Both the position numbers and the translations under genes were made by a program. Below the pieces are notes generated by a model. That model searched no databases. It saw only the letters and a list, made by a program, of their open reading frames with translations, and was not told the DNA's origin. 64,000 nt of DNA from Schistosoma haematobium (taxonomy: Eukaryota > Platyhelminthes > Trematoda > Strigeidida > Schistosomatidae), in the NCBI RefSeq assembly GCF_000699445.3, contig NC_067197.1, positions 29,929,809-29,993,808 on the forward strand. The letters are read 5' to 3'. Shown piece by piece: positions 46,712-59,491 of this stretch; the first letter of the stretch is position 1; each line of letters begins with the position of its first letter.

Positions 46712-47098
46712 TAATAGAAACGCGCGAGCGTTTAACCATTAGACCACTGAACTGGCATCCAACGGTGTTAACGTCTAACTTCAACCAATCCATGAAATTG
46801 AGCGACACATCTACGATTGTCATCAGTGGTTTACTATCTCACACCAGACCCGGTTGAACTCCACTGATCACAAATTCTTACTATAACTCCAGGAAATACC
46901 TCTTGGAGACCGTCACTAGTGAGTATATGATGATTATGACCAGAGAAGTGTTTTCGTGGATATTATATTAATTTTAACTGCTGAGGAGTTCCATAATAGG
47001 ACTGAAAGGTCATTCAGCGTTTCCAGGGTGGTCTAGCTTTAATTGACTCATGAATCTAGCTATTAGAATTACTATAATATCCACAATAACCCTTTTCT
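46712..47098. repeat. Smα fold-back copy
   Basis: A minus-strand body (about 46718-46925: GCGTTTAACCATTAGACCAC, then AGACCCGGTTGAACTCCACT) lacks its own tail. It is followed by a plus-strand hammerhead remnant and tail (46975-47095: CTGCTGAGGAGTTCC, then GGACTGAAAGG). The plus core CTGAGGA is intact, but GAAAC has become GAAAG. Confidence 0.68.
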
Positions 47099-48582
47099 GA
47101 ATGCTAATGAATTAATTAACTCGTATAAGTTAGAGTCCAAAACTAAGACTAATTGAGTGAATACTAATACAACACTGGATTTAACGCGGCTGGATATATT
47201 GACGAGTGATACAAAATGACACTCCAGTGATTGCAATCACGAACGCCATCAGTAAGTGAAAGCATTCACTGATTACAAATCATTTCACACTTACCAGATA
47301 GAACAGTTTTTTCGATTATTACTGTTGTAACGGGTGACTGTAGGGTTTGATACGCAGCGTTTTATTGATCTATTCAATGGACAGTGACACGTAAACACGT
47401 AAGGACGACCTAGTGCCCTGATTGGCCCTACTTCGCTGTCTGTCCCAGCCAGTTGAGTCAAGAACACAAGTCACAGCCTCTGAGTTATGAATCATTATAT
47501 TTCAAACATACTTTGTTTATATACCAATCAAGCATACCACATCGTACCATAAATTAGGAAACAACATTTACAAAATATTTAACAAGTGAAGTAAACATCG
47601 ACCAATAGGAAATGTACATTTAAGGTCCAAGGCCACCATAGACTTAACACGATAATTATTGGTATATTTTTCCGACTATCCTAACAATTACATCTGAATA
47701 ACTATCCAATTTCTGTACCCACAATTAATTAATAAGAAAGATAAACCATTTTTAAATCATATATATTTTTCACTTCTACTTCAGATTATAAATATCGTGT
47801 ATTAAAAACACTTGATTAACACATGTTAACCCTAAGGCATTATGAATATAATCCATTGTTTGATATGTCTGAAACCATTGTTCATGAATGTTGAATCAGT
47901 TGGTTTCTACTAACGACATTTTAATAAAATCTTTATCATTGTTTACTTGTTTCTTTCTCTATCTTTGTATAGTTTTGTCAGGATTGAATAGAGATTTAAA
48001 CAATATATAATTGTTAAATAAAAAATAGAATAACATGATTAAATTCAGTTTTCATGAAACTTTCATTTTAACTTTGATAATCTCACAGTTATATGATATT
48101 TCTGGAATTTCCCATACAATTTTCATTTGACACAGGTATTCAAACTATAAAAATTGACCTACTACTAGTAGTGATAAACATCATAATGAAAAATTTTACT
48201 CAATACCACAAGCCTAACAGAGATTACAGCATTTATTCACAGTACAACTGAACAAGTATTTCAGTTGATTGAAAAGTCCACTAATTTAATAAAAAGTAAG
48301 AACTGGCAAACACTTAGTTTAATTATTATCGAAGATTCTGTATATATCGAGTATTAGGTAAATGTGATCCTAAGAATATGATATTCGCTTATCTCTGGTT
48401 TTGCAGTATACAATTTATTTTTTCAGAAAAGAGCCCGAACAAATATGTGATGTCCAACTTAAATTTCATAGACATACTCTTTCATATATTGTTTCAAAAA
48501 CCTGAACTTGTAGGCTAGCTAAAACACTTTAAGATCTGTCACGTCACTGACCACGACTACTACTATTATGACTACCTATAAT

Positions 48583-48858
48583 GTTATAAACGAGAACAAC
48601 AGTGGGGACAACCGAGTGTATTTGAATGCAAATATTACAGGATCTCTTGGCAAAATCTGAGAACCATACAGTAAATACTTCATTTGCAAAATATTCATCA
48701 ATTGTCTCAGACTTGATTGTTCCTTCGCTTCCGTACCAACCGCTCTCTATCATCGTTCTCTTCGAATTCTCAACCTTCTGCCGCTAAGCATTCCAATTTC
48801 GAATGGTGATATATACTAACTTTATCTGTCGAAATCAGTAGCACACACCACAATACTA
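48583..48858 (+). repeat. Family D repeat, copy 7
   Basis: Starts AACGAGAACAACAGTGGGGA and ends GTGATATATACTAACTTTAT then TCAGTAGCACACACCAC. Non-coding. Confidence 0.65.
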
Positions 48859-49072
48859 CTACGACTGTTATACTTATACTAGTACTAATACTACAGTGAG
48901 TGTACCAATGAAAATGTTCTATCATAAGTAATCACATACTCCACAAGTGTAAGTTCACACTTAAATCACGAAATTATTAGACATTTACATTACACTTAGA
49001 TTCGGTCTAGTATTTCTCAAGTATTAATCGATTTAACTAAAAATCAAGAAAATTCAGAGAATAGAAGTTTCT

Positions 49073-49862
49073 TTTCGATAGAATTATCTACTTGAGGTGT
49101 ACACTCGTATTTATAGTTGTTTGGTAAATAGATAAGTCAATCAAAAGACAGAAAAGAATGCATCATAAGGAGATTCAATATTTAAAAATATCAAAATGGA
49201 TTGCATAATAATCAGGAAGTTAGAGAAGAATAGGAGGATGAAGATAATTTACGGGTCAAAGTTATATGAGATAATGGTCCACATGACAGGTATGAAGAAA
49301 ATGAAAACGTACAGGTTATAATAACAATTGAATAATAATCATGATAAAATGTTAAAGGGTATTAATAACTGAATATGGTTCAAAATTACAAAATAATAAT
49401 AACCAAACAAGACCAAAACATAATGCAGAACGGAATTAGGGCCAATGAAGGATGAGAGGTTGAATGCATCGTTTTCGCACGCTGAGTTCAAACGTCACTT
49501 TCTGGGTCTCTAACTCCTCAGCAGCGCATAAGTTTTGGATTTGACCTCCCTTCAATTCAGTTCCTTTGCTTGTATAAATTATTTTTAAGGAAGACTCTTT
49601 TGGAGGCATGTGTTCAGATCTGACCAAGCGCTCCTGTATTGAACTAGCGATTGCTTTGCATTCTTCTTTTAAAAGCCACGCTGAGTCATGTTCATCTTCC
49701 TATTCTTCTCTAACTCCCTGATTATTACGCAATCCATTTTGATATTTTTAAATCTTGAATCCTCTTATGATGCAATCTTTTTTGTCTTTCGATTGACTTA
49801 TATATTTACCAAACAACTATAAATACGAATGTACATCTCGAAAAGAAAGTTCTATTCGCTGA
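49073..49862 (-). mobile_element. Penelope-like fragment between 165-bp inverted repeats
   Basis: The left arm (about 49075-49240) is mirrored by the right arm (about 49690-49855), with landmarks AACTATAAATACGA, GATTGACTTAT and CAATCCATTTTGATATTTTT. Between them on the minus strand lies a GIY-YIG-adjacent C-terminal piece, AWLLKEECKAIASSIQERLV, homologous to the 31.3-kb copy (AWLVKEECKTITSSIQEHLI), then a diverged tail to the stop near 49436. The GIY-YIG core itself is lost. Confidence 0.65.
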
Positions 49863-52800
49863 ATTCTCTTGATTTTTATTCAATGACAGAATGACTTATT
49901 TTAATTAAGCTAATCCATTTCTTCATAACAATTTAATCGCCATCAAAAATTTTGATTCCGTGCATGAAAGTTCATCAAACAGGAAACGAAAGTTATTTCA
50001 GATATGACGACGGGACACATCAATAAAACAAGACCAACATGCTTTGCATTTTCTATTGAAATAGTTGGAATAGATTACTGTTATTTCGTGCATTTTAAAA
50101 GAGATTAAAGATAAATTATCTAAACAGATTTCAATGGTCTAAACGGTTTGGCTTCACAAACTGAATACCTTTGAGCATATTGTTGATTGATGAATTCCTC
50201 TACTTCGAAAGTTACTTCTGTTTATTCACCAAAAGTAGTTGAATTGTTTTACTAACACTGAACAAATAACCTCATTTAGTTACATGTTCCATTGGGCTAG
50301 GAACATTAATCCATTCTAAAACTAAAGATAAAAGGTATCTTTAAGTGGGAGATTATGTGATGTTCAATTTTCCACATAAGTTAATGTTCTATTAGTAAAT
50401 TCTAAATAACCATTATGATTGATAAATAGTTAGTTGTGTTCGTCTAATTCTTAAAGTTGATAGAACCCTATCAGTCGATTAACAGTTCAACTACTATTGG
50501 ATAATACAGTATATTTTGTTTGATATTGCCTAATTAAAGGTTATTGCTAGGTAGCCATGAACATGGTTTCTATGTCAATGTGGATTGGCCAACAAAAGTG
50601 ATCTATAAATCCAGCATAACTGACATTTTACATGGGATTAAGGCTTTTTATACGGGAGATACAATATAATAACAAATTCAACATACAACCAGCAAATTAA
50701 TCAGTCACCACTCATAATCCATTTCAAATTGTTTTGCTTTCATTTCACGGTCACTACAAAAGGATATAGTATTATATTATATATGAAGCAGTTCCGTGTT
50801 TCATTAAAGTACGGTAATACATACCGTTAGCAAATACATAATAGAGTGATAAACAATTAATTGAATATTTGCAAATAAAAAACATGTACTACTAATTATA
50901 TATTGAGTAGAAAGTTAGTTGAATATAAACATTCGACAGCATTTTAACAGTTGACATCATTATTAACAACAAAAACAATTGCTCATAATGAATTCTCTTT
51001 ATGAGTCATTCGTACATATTTCTTTTTGTTTTGTTATACTGAAAGAATAATACAGAGATAATATATTTATTTTACAGTTTACACCTTTATTGTAATATCA
51101 ATTAATAACAACAAACCCCTTTTATATTAAATATTATATCGTGTCATTCTCTAACACCCATACTTTATAGGAATTTTCAAGCTTGAATAAATTTACTAAA
51201 TGAGTAAGAGCGTAATATAATGCTTTGATAATCCTCTCTTCCTCCATTTTTTTAAACAGTACCAAGTACTTATCTATGTTAGGGCATATATGGATGTCAT
51301 GACCTCGTAAACTGAGGAATATGTATTATTTCCATAAATACCATAATGGCTTTTAATGCTACTATTAACAACACAATTCATACGGTTGGATGAATCTAAA
51401 ACAAGTTTTCCCAAAGCTTACCACCTTTTTAAGCATAAAGTTTTTCATCTCATAGAACATGTAAACTCTAATCCCTCTTTTTTTTGAATGATTGTATTTC
51501 CATTTTTTTAATTTATTACCTGCATTAATTTGTTTCCTTGACCATTTGCTTACATGAATAAATATTGGTGAAACCATTAACATGTTAATTTCACAATGCG
51601 CAAATCAATTAAGCAAAGAAATAAACGATTATTTTGACTAGTCCAGAGAGCTAACACAACTTAGCATTAATTACTACCAAGTGATCTCGTTTCAATAAGT
51701 CAATCACAACCGAAATAGTTTGATGGTAATATTTCTGACTGCGATATTGACTGATACAACTGTGAATTCCTATAGAAAAACCATTTCTGTCAAAGCCGCT
51801 ATATATGCTTTACTGATAATTGCTAATTAGCTTGCATCCTGGATTTAGGACTCCATACCAACTACCTGGTATAAATATTTATGTTACTAAGGTTTATAAT
51901 TTAGCTTTATCGGTGAGTTACTTTTTAGCTCTGATAGCTGAGTTTACATACTTACTAGAATTGAAGCTGCTAACTTACATGTTCTTTTGCAGATTAGAAT
52001 TGCTAGGTCTTTCATTACTAGGTTTCTTTAGATTTTAAAGAAATTACTGAGTGCTTGATAATCATCGAACATTATTAGTTAATAAACTGCTTTGATAAAA
52101 TATTTGTTAAAATTTTGTCAAACATTTAAAAAAAGGGAATAACAAAGTAAAATACCCAAATATTATTCATAAAATCCTAATTATTCACAAAGGAATAACG
52201 ATACCTTAGTGGAAAGGTTAATTTGGGACTCAAACTTTCGTATCTCAATAATACTATGAAACTTGTTTTAAAAAGTTGCTGATTTCGAATCTATGCTGAT
52301 ACAACTTGAGTGAAAAAGATTCAAAAACAAAGAATATTATAATCTGGCGTAGTTTTTGTTGTTACGAGTCTTATATTGTACTTCAGACAGACAAATATCA
52401 TCAATATAGAGCCTAACACAGATGTATGTTGACCCAAGTTGTCAGATCATATTAGTGGGATAAGACGGAGATAACAAGAGACTTTGAAATAATCAAGAAT
52501 CAATGATGAAAAAAAAGAATAAGTTTTGGGAAAATGGTTTAAAATATAGAGCGGAAAATTATATATGAGTGGATACTCAAATTCAAAATCTAGAGGAAGA
52601 TGTAGAATAAATATATCTGCTTTATTGTGAAAGATTTTAAGCCATATCACATGAAACTTCTAACCATTGCTCGAGGTTATCACACAAATCCTCATAAAGT
52701 CTTTTCATTGACAATGTGCGGTTACTTGATTTCATACTACTGAGTAGTCTCAAAAAAGATAGAAAAGCTCTTTAACTGTTTGACAAATAACGAAAACAAA

Positions 52801-54778
52801 CTTCAAATCAATATTTTCCATGTTTTCATGTTATATCTTCTTCTAAAAAAACATCAGAAAGTATAAATAGATGATATCACAAGACATCATAATTAATGTT
52901 TTCTTGATTAACGTGTAATTCATCTACCAAATGATATTTCATTATTAGTAGTGAAGACAATAATTTAGATGTAATTAATTGATATCTATGACTATCTTCA
53001 TGACTGGATTAAAAGATATTAAGTCCAAAAATATATATACACTTCTGATTGTACCGTAAATTCACATCTACGGATACCTTTATTGGAATGGTGACAAATG
53101 TCACTCATCACTTACCTCAACTTCAATTAATAACAGTGATAACGATTTAAAATCAATTAATGAATAGCCTAGGATTAAACTTTCACGTTATCTAGTAATC
53201 ATTTCCAAAACGTATTTGGAATCTTAGCCCACTAACAACATTCCTAAAAGGACTGATAGAATATAGAATGATCATACATGACTAAACATCAAGAAACCAG
53301 TCATTACTCAGTGAATAAATAATCTAACTGCATTAATATTCATAAAGTATTCAAATAAACAATTATATTTATTCATTTATGTTTTCTTTATGTTCAATCT
53401 CTTCTTATTTTAGTAACCTATAATACAACAGTTTAGATTGATATAGATCTGTTCTGAATTTTATGTCTGTTTCTTGTCAATTTGTCTAAATTATAAGTAT
53501 TTTGTTAGCATTAAATTTAAACAAAATTATGGACATATTGACTAAAATACCTGTATACTAGATTACATCATAAATGTAATCTTCTAGCCAGTATTTACAT
53601 ATGCCAAATATATAATAAATCATGAATTCCACAAATATAAGTAAACTACCTCTCTTATATCACTTTTATTAATATGTAAACAATTATTTGTTTACATTAG
53701 ACCTACAGTTTTGTCTTTAATTTTAAATATATGAATGAATCATTCACCATTGTACAAGCTGTATTTTTTAGTTTCTATCCGTCAACATTGACCCAATCTA
53801 TGGATAAATAAACTGAAATATTTAACTGAATAAATAATTAACTAACCATATTCAAAGCATAATTAGTTATTATCCGACTATATATTTCCTTACTTTATTC
53901 AATACATCTTTAATTATTCTAAATGAAATCAAATAACTGTAAAGTTTTTATTAATTAAGATGTAGACATCTTTATAAATGGTAGAATGAGATAGAATGTT
54001 TTTACAAATTGTTTAGTTTTGCGTTAGTTTTTATCATGGATTGATATCAGTTATGTAGATGAACTATAGAAGTTTCTATTGAGAAGTTTATCTGGTAATG
54101 TTAAAACATCTTAAAAGTGAGGTGGATGTTACTAACATAAAGCCTTATCAAAAATTAGTTAAAGTTACCAATATAAACTAATGGTTTTTGAAGCAATATT
54201 GTAAGAGGACTGCCAATATTTATAACTGAGGATAAGGATATTTGAGGTTTTGTGTTGTGTGAGTTAGAAAATTCAACTGTTGAATTTTAATTATCCTTTT
54301 CGACATGATCAATATGTCTTCTATAAGCGTAACAAAAGCTTTAAAAATAAACCACATAGCTCACAGAACACAAGACCAATATATCCTTACGTTTCCCTTT
54401 GAACGTTCCAAAATATATGCGTTCTATTAAATTCGAAGGTAAATTGGCTAGAATTTTAAATATTGACCACTTTGAGGTCTGATCGACTAGTTCGAAAATT
54501 AGAATAAACACACCACTGAGTTTGAGAACTTTGAACATGATCGTGACAAGAATTTTACATACATATAAATATGCATGGGTCTAGGACTAGAAATAAGATT
54601 TTAAAGTATTCAACACACTATCACAACTAGAGACTATTACAACTAGTGTCTAGCATCATTTTAAAAATAAATTCGCTGAAAATTATATGTTAAATAATAT
54701 CTGCAGTTTAAATAAACATCTATAATCATAACAAAAGCACAGGTTACTTTGGGTAGCTCTTAAGTGGCAAAATATAAT

Positions 54779-55012
54779 GGTCAGTCAGTCAGTCAGCTAC
54801 AACGTAGGACCAGGCACATATGTGCATCGGTCCAGGTTGCCATACTGCATCAGCACAACAAGATGAACACCGGATTCATAGCAGTGATTAGGTCGAAGGT
54901 GGTAATATATAAGAGAAAGATTGCATATAGAGATATAGTACAAGAAGAAAAAATTGGTTCGTAGAAAGAAAGATATGAAGCGATTTTAATCTCTTAGTTT
55001 AAGGGAAGATGA
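54779..55012 (-). mobile_element. SR2-like RTE 3' end
   Basis: The minus-strand 3' untranslated part ends in (GACT)n (54779-54797 on the + strand: TCAGTCAGTCAGTCAG). It matches 42157-42390 throughout (ACCAGGCACATATGTGCATC, GAGATATAGTACAAGAAGAA, AATCTCTTAGTTTAAGGGAA). It is truncated before the coding part. Confidence 0.75.
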
Positions 55013-55519
55013 TTACAAATGAATCTTGATCACTTACATACTTAGTGAATACGTTTTTATGAGTTCTGTATAGAAATAGGGTGATGAATAGTAATTAAAA
55101 GCAAAACAACCACAATACATAAAGTTGGAGAAAGCATGCAATTTGTTTTATAAAAATGATTTTGAAGAATGACCATAGAATAATAAAAACAATATGTATC
55201 TAACAAAATGTTACACCTTTCCCACTGGTTTAATTTTTATTCGTTTTCCTCTTAGAATATATGAATTTCTAGTTATTTTCATTATGCTTAAAAAGAAAAA
55301 CTGAATCCATTTTTTGAATTAATTAAAAAAACAATTAAACTTTGGTTATCATTTTTGGCATTATCAAATACATTTGTACTTTCATATGAGGTACAGTTAA
55401 AACAATGTAGGTGTATATGTATTTTTAGTCTCAAATAATTATGTATATCATGTCTATATGCAATGAGAAAAACCATTTCATAGTGTTAAATGCTTCTGGT
55501 GTTAAATTATAGCTAAACA

Positions 55520-55740
55520 ATCTTATTATAAACAATTTCGTTTAAATTTGATCGAATAATTTCACAGTATTTAGGAGCCGAGTTGATGTGAGATATTAAA
55601 GTGGAAGAATGTATTTGTAAAATCTCAGTGAATGAATTTGAAGTAAATCCTTGAAAAAGCTTGGACCAGATTGCCAGGCGAAACGCTAAATTTACTTTAA
55701 ATTCATTCTCTGAGATATTACAATTACATTCTTCCTCTTT
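55520..55740. repeat. Repeat with 45-bp inverted arms
   Basis: The left arm 55604-55648 (GAAGAATGTATTTGTAAAAT...) and right arm 55690-55734 are complementary with a few mismatches. The loop holds AAGCTTGGACCAGATTGCCA then GGCGAAACG. The loop and right arm match the element nested in the RTE at 14.1 kb in the same orientation. Confidence 0.7.
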
Positions 55741-56469
55741 AGCCTTATTATAAGCTAAAATAAATGTAGTAATTTTGGAAATAATTATTTTAGGTTGATT
55801 AATACCTACTGAATATTCAACTGTTGAATCTTGTAACTTGTTCAGTTGAGCCTACAGCAATTGTTTAACTGAGAACGGATAAGATTTTTTTAATTTGATC
55901 AGGTCATAATCAAACTCGATAGTACGGTCACTGATACACAAAACGCCTCGATAATTTTTCTGGAATTATGGAACTTAGAAAGAAGAAACTTTATATTCAA
56001 CAAAAAAGGAAAGACGTAAAATAACTCAGTAAATATTGTAACAAAACATGATCACGAAATACGAGAAAATTAACAAAGTGGTAACAGCCGTTTAGAAAGC
56101 ACCAAAGGTTATACAAGTTTATGAATTGGAAAAAACGTACTCGTGGTTATCGCAACAGGAAAGACATAGACAGATATTCACAGAAAATAAACAACTTAAG
56201 GTCTTCCTAGCATCAATGAAAATAATCTTATGGATTTCCCATATTCAACAGTGAGGTATAATACAACAACTTATATTAATAATTGTTGTCAGTTTTTGAT
56301 TTAGCACAGTTCACAATCAAAGTCACTATTAAATTACTGCCTAACCATCAACTAGTATGAATTTATCGGTTTTATTTTCCTATTAACGTTCCAGAAAGAA
56401 AAAAAGTCCCAAAGAATTACCAACAAGTATTTAACAGTAAATTTGCTCAAGTATTTACAAAGACATATA

Positions 56470-56640
56470 TATGATCTTAAATAGGACAAGACACCCACAT
56501 TATCTCAGCTTATATTGCTTGTGACTGAAAGCAATAACGAAGCATTTCTCACTTGATGCATGTATGCCAATAAGAGACTGATCAATTGAAGTCCTAAACA
56601 TCAATCAAAAGATCCAAATGACCAATACAAAAGTGAACTA
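56470..56640 (+). repeat. Family B fold-back arm, solitary
   Basis: CCAATAAGAGACTGATCAAT then AGTCCTAAACATCAATC matches the arm block of family B copies. The tRNA-like and ribozyme parts are absent. Confidence 0.55.
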
Positions 56641-56883
56641 GATCTTAAAGATAATTTTTTCTCATGAACTGATGAACTATTGAAAAAGTTGAACTATGAA
56701 CATAACAACTGCAATAATACTTTCTGGTTAACAATAGTTTCCTAACTAATGATATCTACAAAACTATATAAATCTTCTAAAATAAAACATCTAATTAAGA
56801 ATAAATGATCATATTCTAGTATCTTCTGTTGGAAAAATAAAAATAACACTGTCTTTTCAGAAAAAGAATAAATAAATATCAGA

Positions 56884-57000
56884 AAGGAATTGTATGGAGG
56901 AGGTGAAGTTCAACACTAGGACGACACAGCCATCCAGTACTTTTAGGTATTCTATGGTGATCCAGTTTCAATTAATTCATGAACTCAATTATTAAATCAA
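56884..57000 (+). repeat. Smα tail fragment
   Basis: Contains a broken hammerhead edge (AGGACGACACAGCCATCCAG) and the 3' tail (TTCAATTAATTCATGAACTC). Confidence 0.55.
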
Positions 57001-57149
57001 TAAATAATCAACTGTACTAAAATGTTTCATATAAATTTGGATTTCATCATCTATGTATAGTACAATTAACTGCTTTCACTAACATTTTAGCTTACTTGTA
57101 TAGATTTGAAATTAAAGCAGAAGATACTACTTATTTTCTATGGTTTCTG

Positions 57150-57275
57150 ATTAGCGTTTTTTTAAAAAGCGAATTAGTTTTCTACGAGATAGGATTGCTA
57201 ACCCAATGCCCAACCCTTCTCCTTTACCTGGACTTGAGACCGGCAGTAACTTTGGAAAACCTACAGGCGGAGTTT
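57150..57275 (-). mobile_element. RTE 5' leader fragment
   Basis: Matches 16860-16985 of the full-length RTE: GCTAACCCAATGCCCAACCC, CTTGAGACCGGCAGTA and GGCGGAGTT at the 5' end. It is only the leader and first codons. Confidence 0.75.
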
Positions 57276-57778
57276 TATTTTCTATATTTTAACTAAAATA
57301 TAATTTAAAAGACAAAATCTATTGAAATCTTATCATTAAACTTATAGAATTTATTATTAGTTAAGTTCAATATGAAATAAATAAATAAATTTAAAAAAAA
57401 GATACATCAAAACAAACTTTCTTATATTGGATCATTATGATTTATCAAATCCAACATCAGTTAATGTATAATATACCTTTGAATAGTTTAGTTTAATTGT
57501 TATATGAAAAGGTTATGGTATTTTAATTTAATGAATTAAGAATAAAATATCATTTTTAATTTATATATATATATTTTTTTTTTCTTTAAGATTTATGAAA
57601 TTTTATGTGTATTTGATAGTCTTATGTAAGAAATGTAAGAAGAAAAAAACAAACAAAACAAAGTAACTATTATTCAGTGATTAAGTTAAATGATGCAATC
57701 ATATAGAGTGAAAAGAATTATTATTTTGTTATTGTAGGAAAAAGTAAGAAAATTATTTTAAAATTAAATAATTATAAG
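57276..57778. other. AT-rich intron spacer
   Basis: Homopolymer and (AT)n tracts only. Confidence 0.5.
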
Positions 57779-58316
57779 TGTTCCCTCCAAATGCCCTGGT
57801 ACGGCCAACAATGAAGAGAGTTCGCTTTCCTTCTCAAAATGCTCTCACATAATCACGCGTATATAGCCTTTGCTAGAGAAGTCCTACTCACTACTTTCTT
57901 GTGTCAGGGGTGCTGTTTACGAAATTCAGAGGACAAAAAGCGAATATCCGGCGCTTATACCGGGGCGATGGACACGGAGAGTTCACCTAGGGGAGTTGCA
58001 AAACGCTGATTTAAAACCAATGATACACATAGGCTGCAGTACCCTGAGGGAACAAATGGCATATAAACAAATTCGTTGGTCACCGGTTACCATGGGACTG
58101 CATCTACTTACGATGCCCTACTGCCTTGTGGATCAAACCTTTATGTTGAAGGCTCCATATTTGGCCCCCTAAGAAAACCACCTGCTTCGATTTGGGCACC
58201 CAGGCAGTATCACAGCACACATAAAAATCAAGTGAGATTTGTGTGGCGCATATGTATCTGGTGCCCCCTTGTACCAATATCTATATGTTCAAATAAATAA
58301 ATGAATAAATAATTTA
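57779..58316 (+). mobile_element. GC-richer retroelement 3' end with AAATAAATGAATAAATAA tail
   Basis: A sharply bounded block begins TTCCCTCCAAATGCCCTGGT and ends CAAATAAATAAATGAATAAA. It is markedly richer in G and C than the flanks. The tail of short A-rich repeats and a near-duplicated flank (AAGTGTT on both sides) suggest a retrotransposed sequence on the + strand. Two overlapping short frames have no recognised domain. Which retroelement family it belongs to is not certain. Confidence 0.55.
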
Positions 58317-58556
58317 AGTGTTAGATAAATCTATAAAATAGAAAATAAAAATTTTCCTTAAAAATTTAAGATTGATCCTGTTCAAAATCAACATTGAAAC
58401 AAAACAAACCGATTTTTTTTTAAAAATTCTTATCCATTCATAAGAATCTGAAATTGTTGTCAGGTAATATATTTGGTTGAGTTTGATTTTTATGATAGTA
58501 AATAAATTATTATAGGTGATTCATTTATTTCAAGCAATTAGTCCCTTTCATAAATT

Positions 58557-58642
58557 TCGATAGAACAATGAAAAGACGAAGTTGATCTGAAAAATGTTAT
58601 GACATTTTTCAGACCAATTCCGTCTTCTCATTGTTCTATCGA
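58557..58642. repeat. 41-bp-arm hairpin with a 4-nt loop
   Basis: The left arm 58557-58597 (starting TCGATAGAACAATGA) and right arm 58602-58642 pair with four mismatches, all of transition type. It sits alone in the intron, just left of a Merlin MITE. Confidence 0.8.
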
Positions 58643-58695
58643 GATTCATTTATTCATAGAACAATTTCAACTATTATCTAATAACTAGATTGTAG

Positions 58696-59001
58696 AGATT
58701 TCAGTGAGACTATAATTTATAGAAGAGCTTTGAAAGACACTAGAGTGACCCTCAGAGTGTTCACCTAATAACTAGGATCAAATGAAGATTATAAGCCAAT
58801 GCGAAGAATAAGAATTATGATTTAAAGTTGATGGTTAAGGTTAGGAATTAGATTTAAGGTTCTCATCACAAACTGACATTGGCTATAATGCCGAAACGGT
58901 ATATTGCCAAATGGGTGAATGAATTTTGCGCCGAAAATCCAAGACGTCTTATCTTATACCTCATTAGTTCGTCTATAAATTATAGTCCCGTTAAGATTTC
59001 A
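58696..59001 (+). mobile_element. Merlin-type MITE with 8-bp target duplication
   Basis: The element spans 58704-58993. It is flanked by AGATTTCA on both sides (58696-58703 and 58994-59001). The ends are GTGAGACTATAATTTATAGA and the inverse of its right end AACGGGACTATAATTTATAG. An 8-bp duplication and this terminal sequence agree with the Merlin relic at 27.8 kb. Confidence 0.8.
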
Positions 59002-59491
59002 ATTAACTAGGTTCATATTTTATGTGGGTAGTTACATGTTACTTATAAAGTTTGCAAGTAGGTTATGAGAACTTGTTTTCAATCTGAACAGAATTAAAGG
59101 ATATAGTTTTAATAAATAGACTAACAGTTCAAATTGGACAAGCCTTGAACTGTTCCCTTTTAATTATTTTTGAAAGGAAAACAATGGAAACCATAGATAG
59201 ATACGTGGGAATTCTCGGTTCATCTTTTCAGTCCCTGAACGAATTTTAAGTGGTTCATTTTCTCTTCCATTAGCAAAATAACATTGAGCGATATATAATC
59301 TACAGTTTAATTCTCCCTAATTTCGATAAGATTAATGTAAAAGGCATCTCGTCTGTTGAAAAATTCACACTTGATGCATTCTTCGTAATACCACTAAAGT
59401 ACTAAGACTAGTTTCATTTATGTTCCATATAAATATTAAATATATATACTTCTGCATAAATCTAACGTAACGCTTCCTCGTTTTCTACTAG

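Larger units (their letters stand above)
45461..59491 (+). other. Phase-0 intron of the cadherin gene, 14 kb
   Basis: The donor GTAAGATAA at 45461 and acceptor TTTTCTACTAG ending at 59491 join two halves of EC6 without changing frame (…DIGDNGK + VQYFLRQPS…). The intron holds RTE, Smα, family D, Penelope-like, family B, GC-rich retroelement and Merlin MITE sequences, listed separately. Between these, the stretches 45461-46406, 47100-48580, 49870-54778, 55020-55520 and 55740-56470 show no exon or recognised repeat. Confidence 0.88.

Noticed and set aside
51820..52038. 72-residue hydrophobic open frame
   Set aside because: Leucine-rich from AT-rich DNA, with no splice context matching the cadherin phase and no recognised family.
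54764..54964. 66-residue plus-strand frame
   Set aside because: It is antisense to an SR2-like 3' untranslated region, with no domain.
57870..58300. Two overlapping frames of 100 and 74 residues
   Set aside because: They fall in a retroposed block, show no domain and overlap in different frames. Not treated as a gene.
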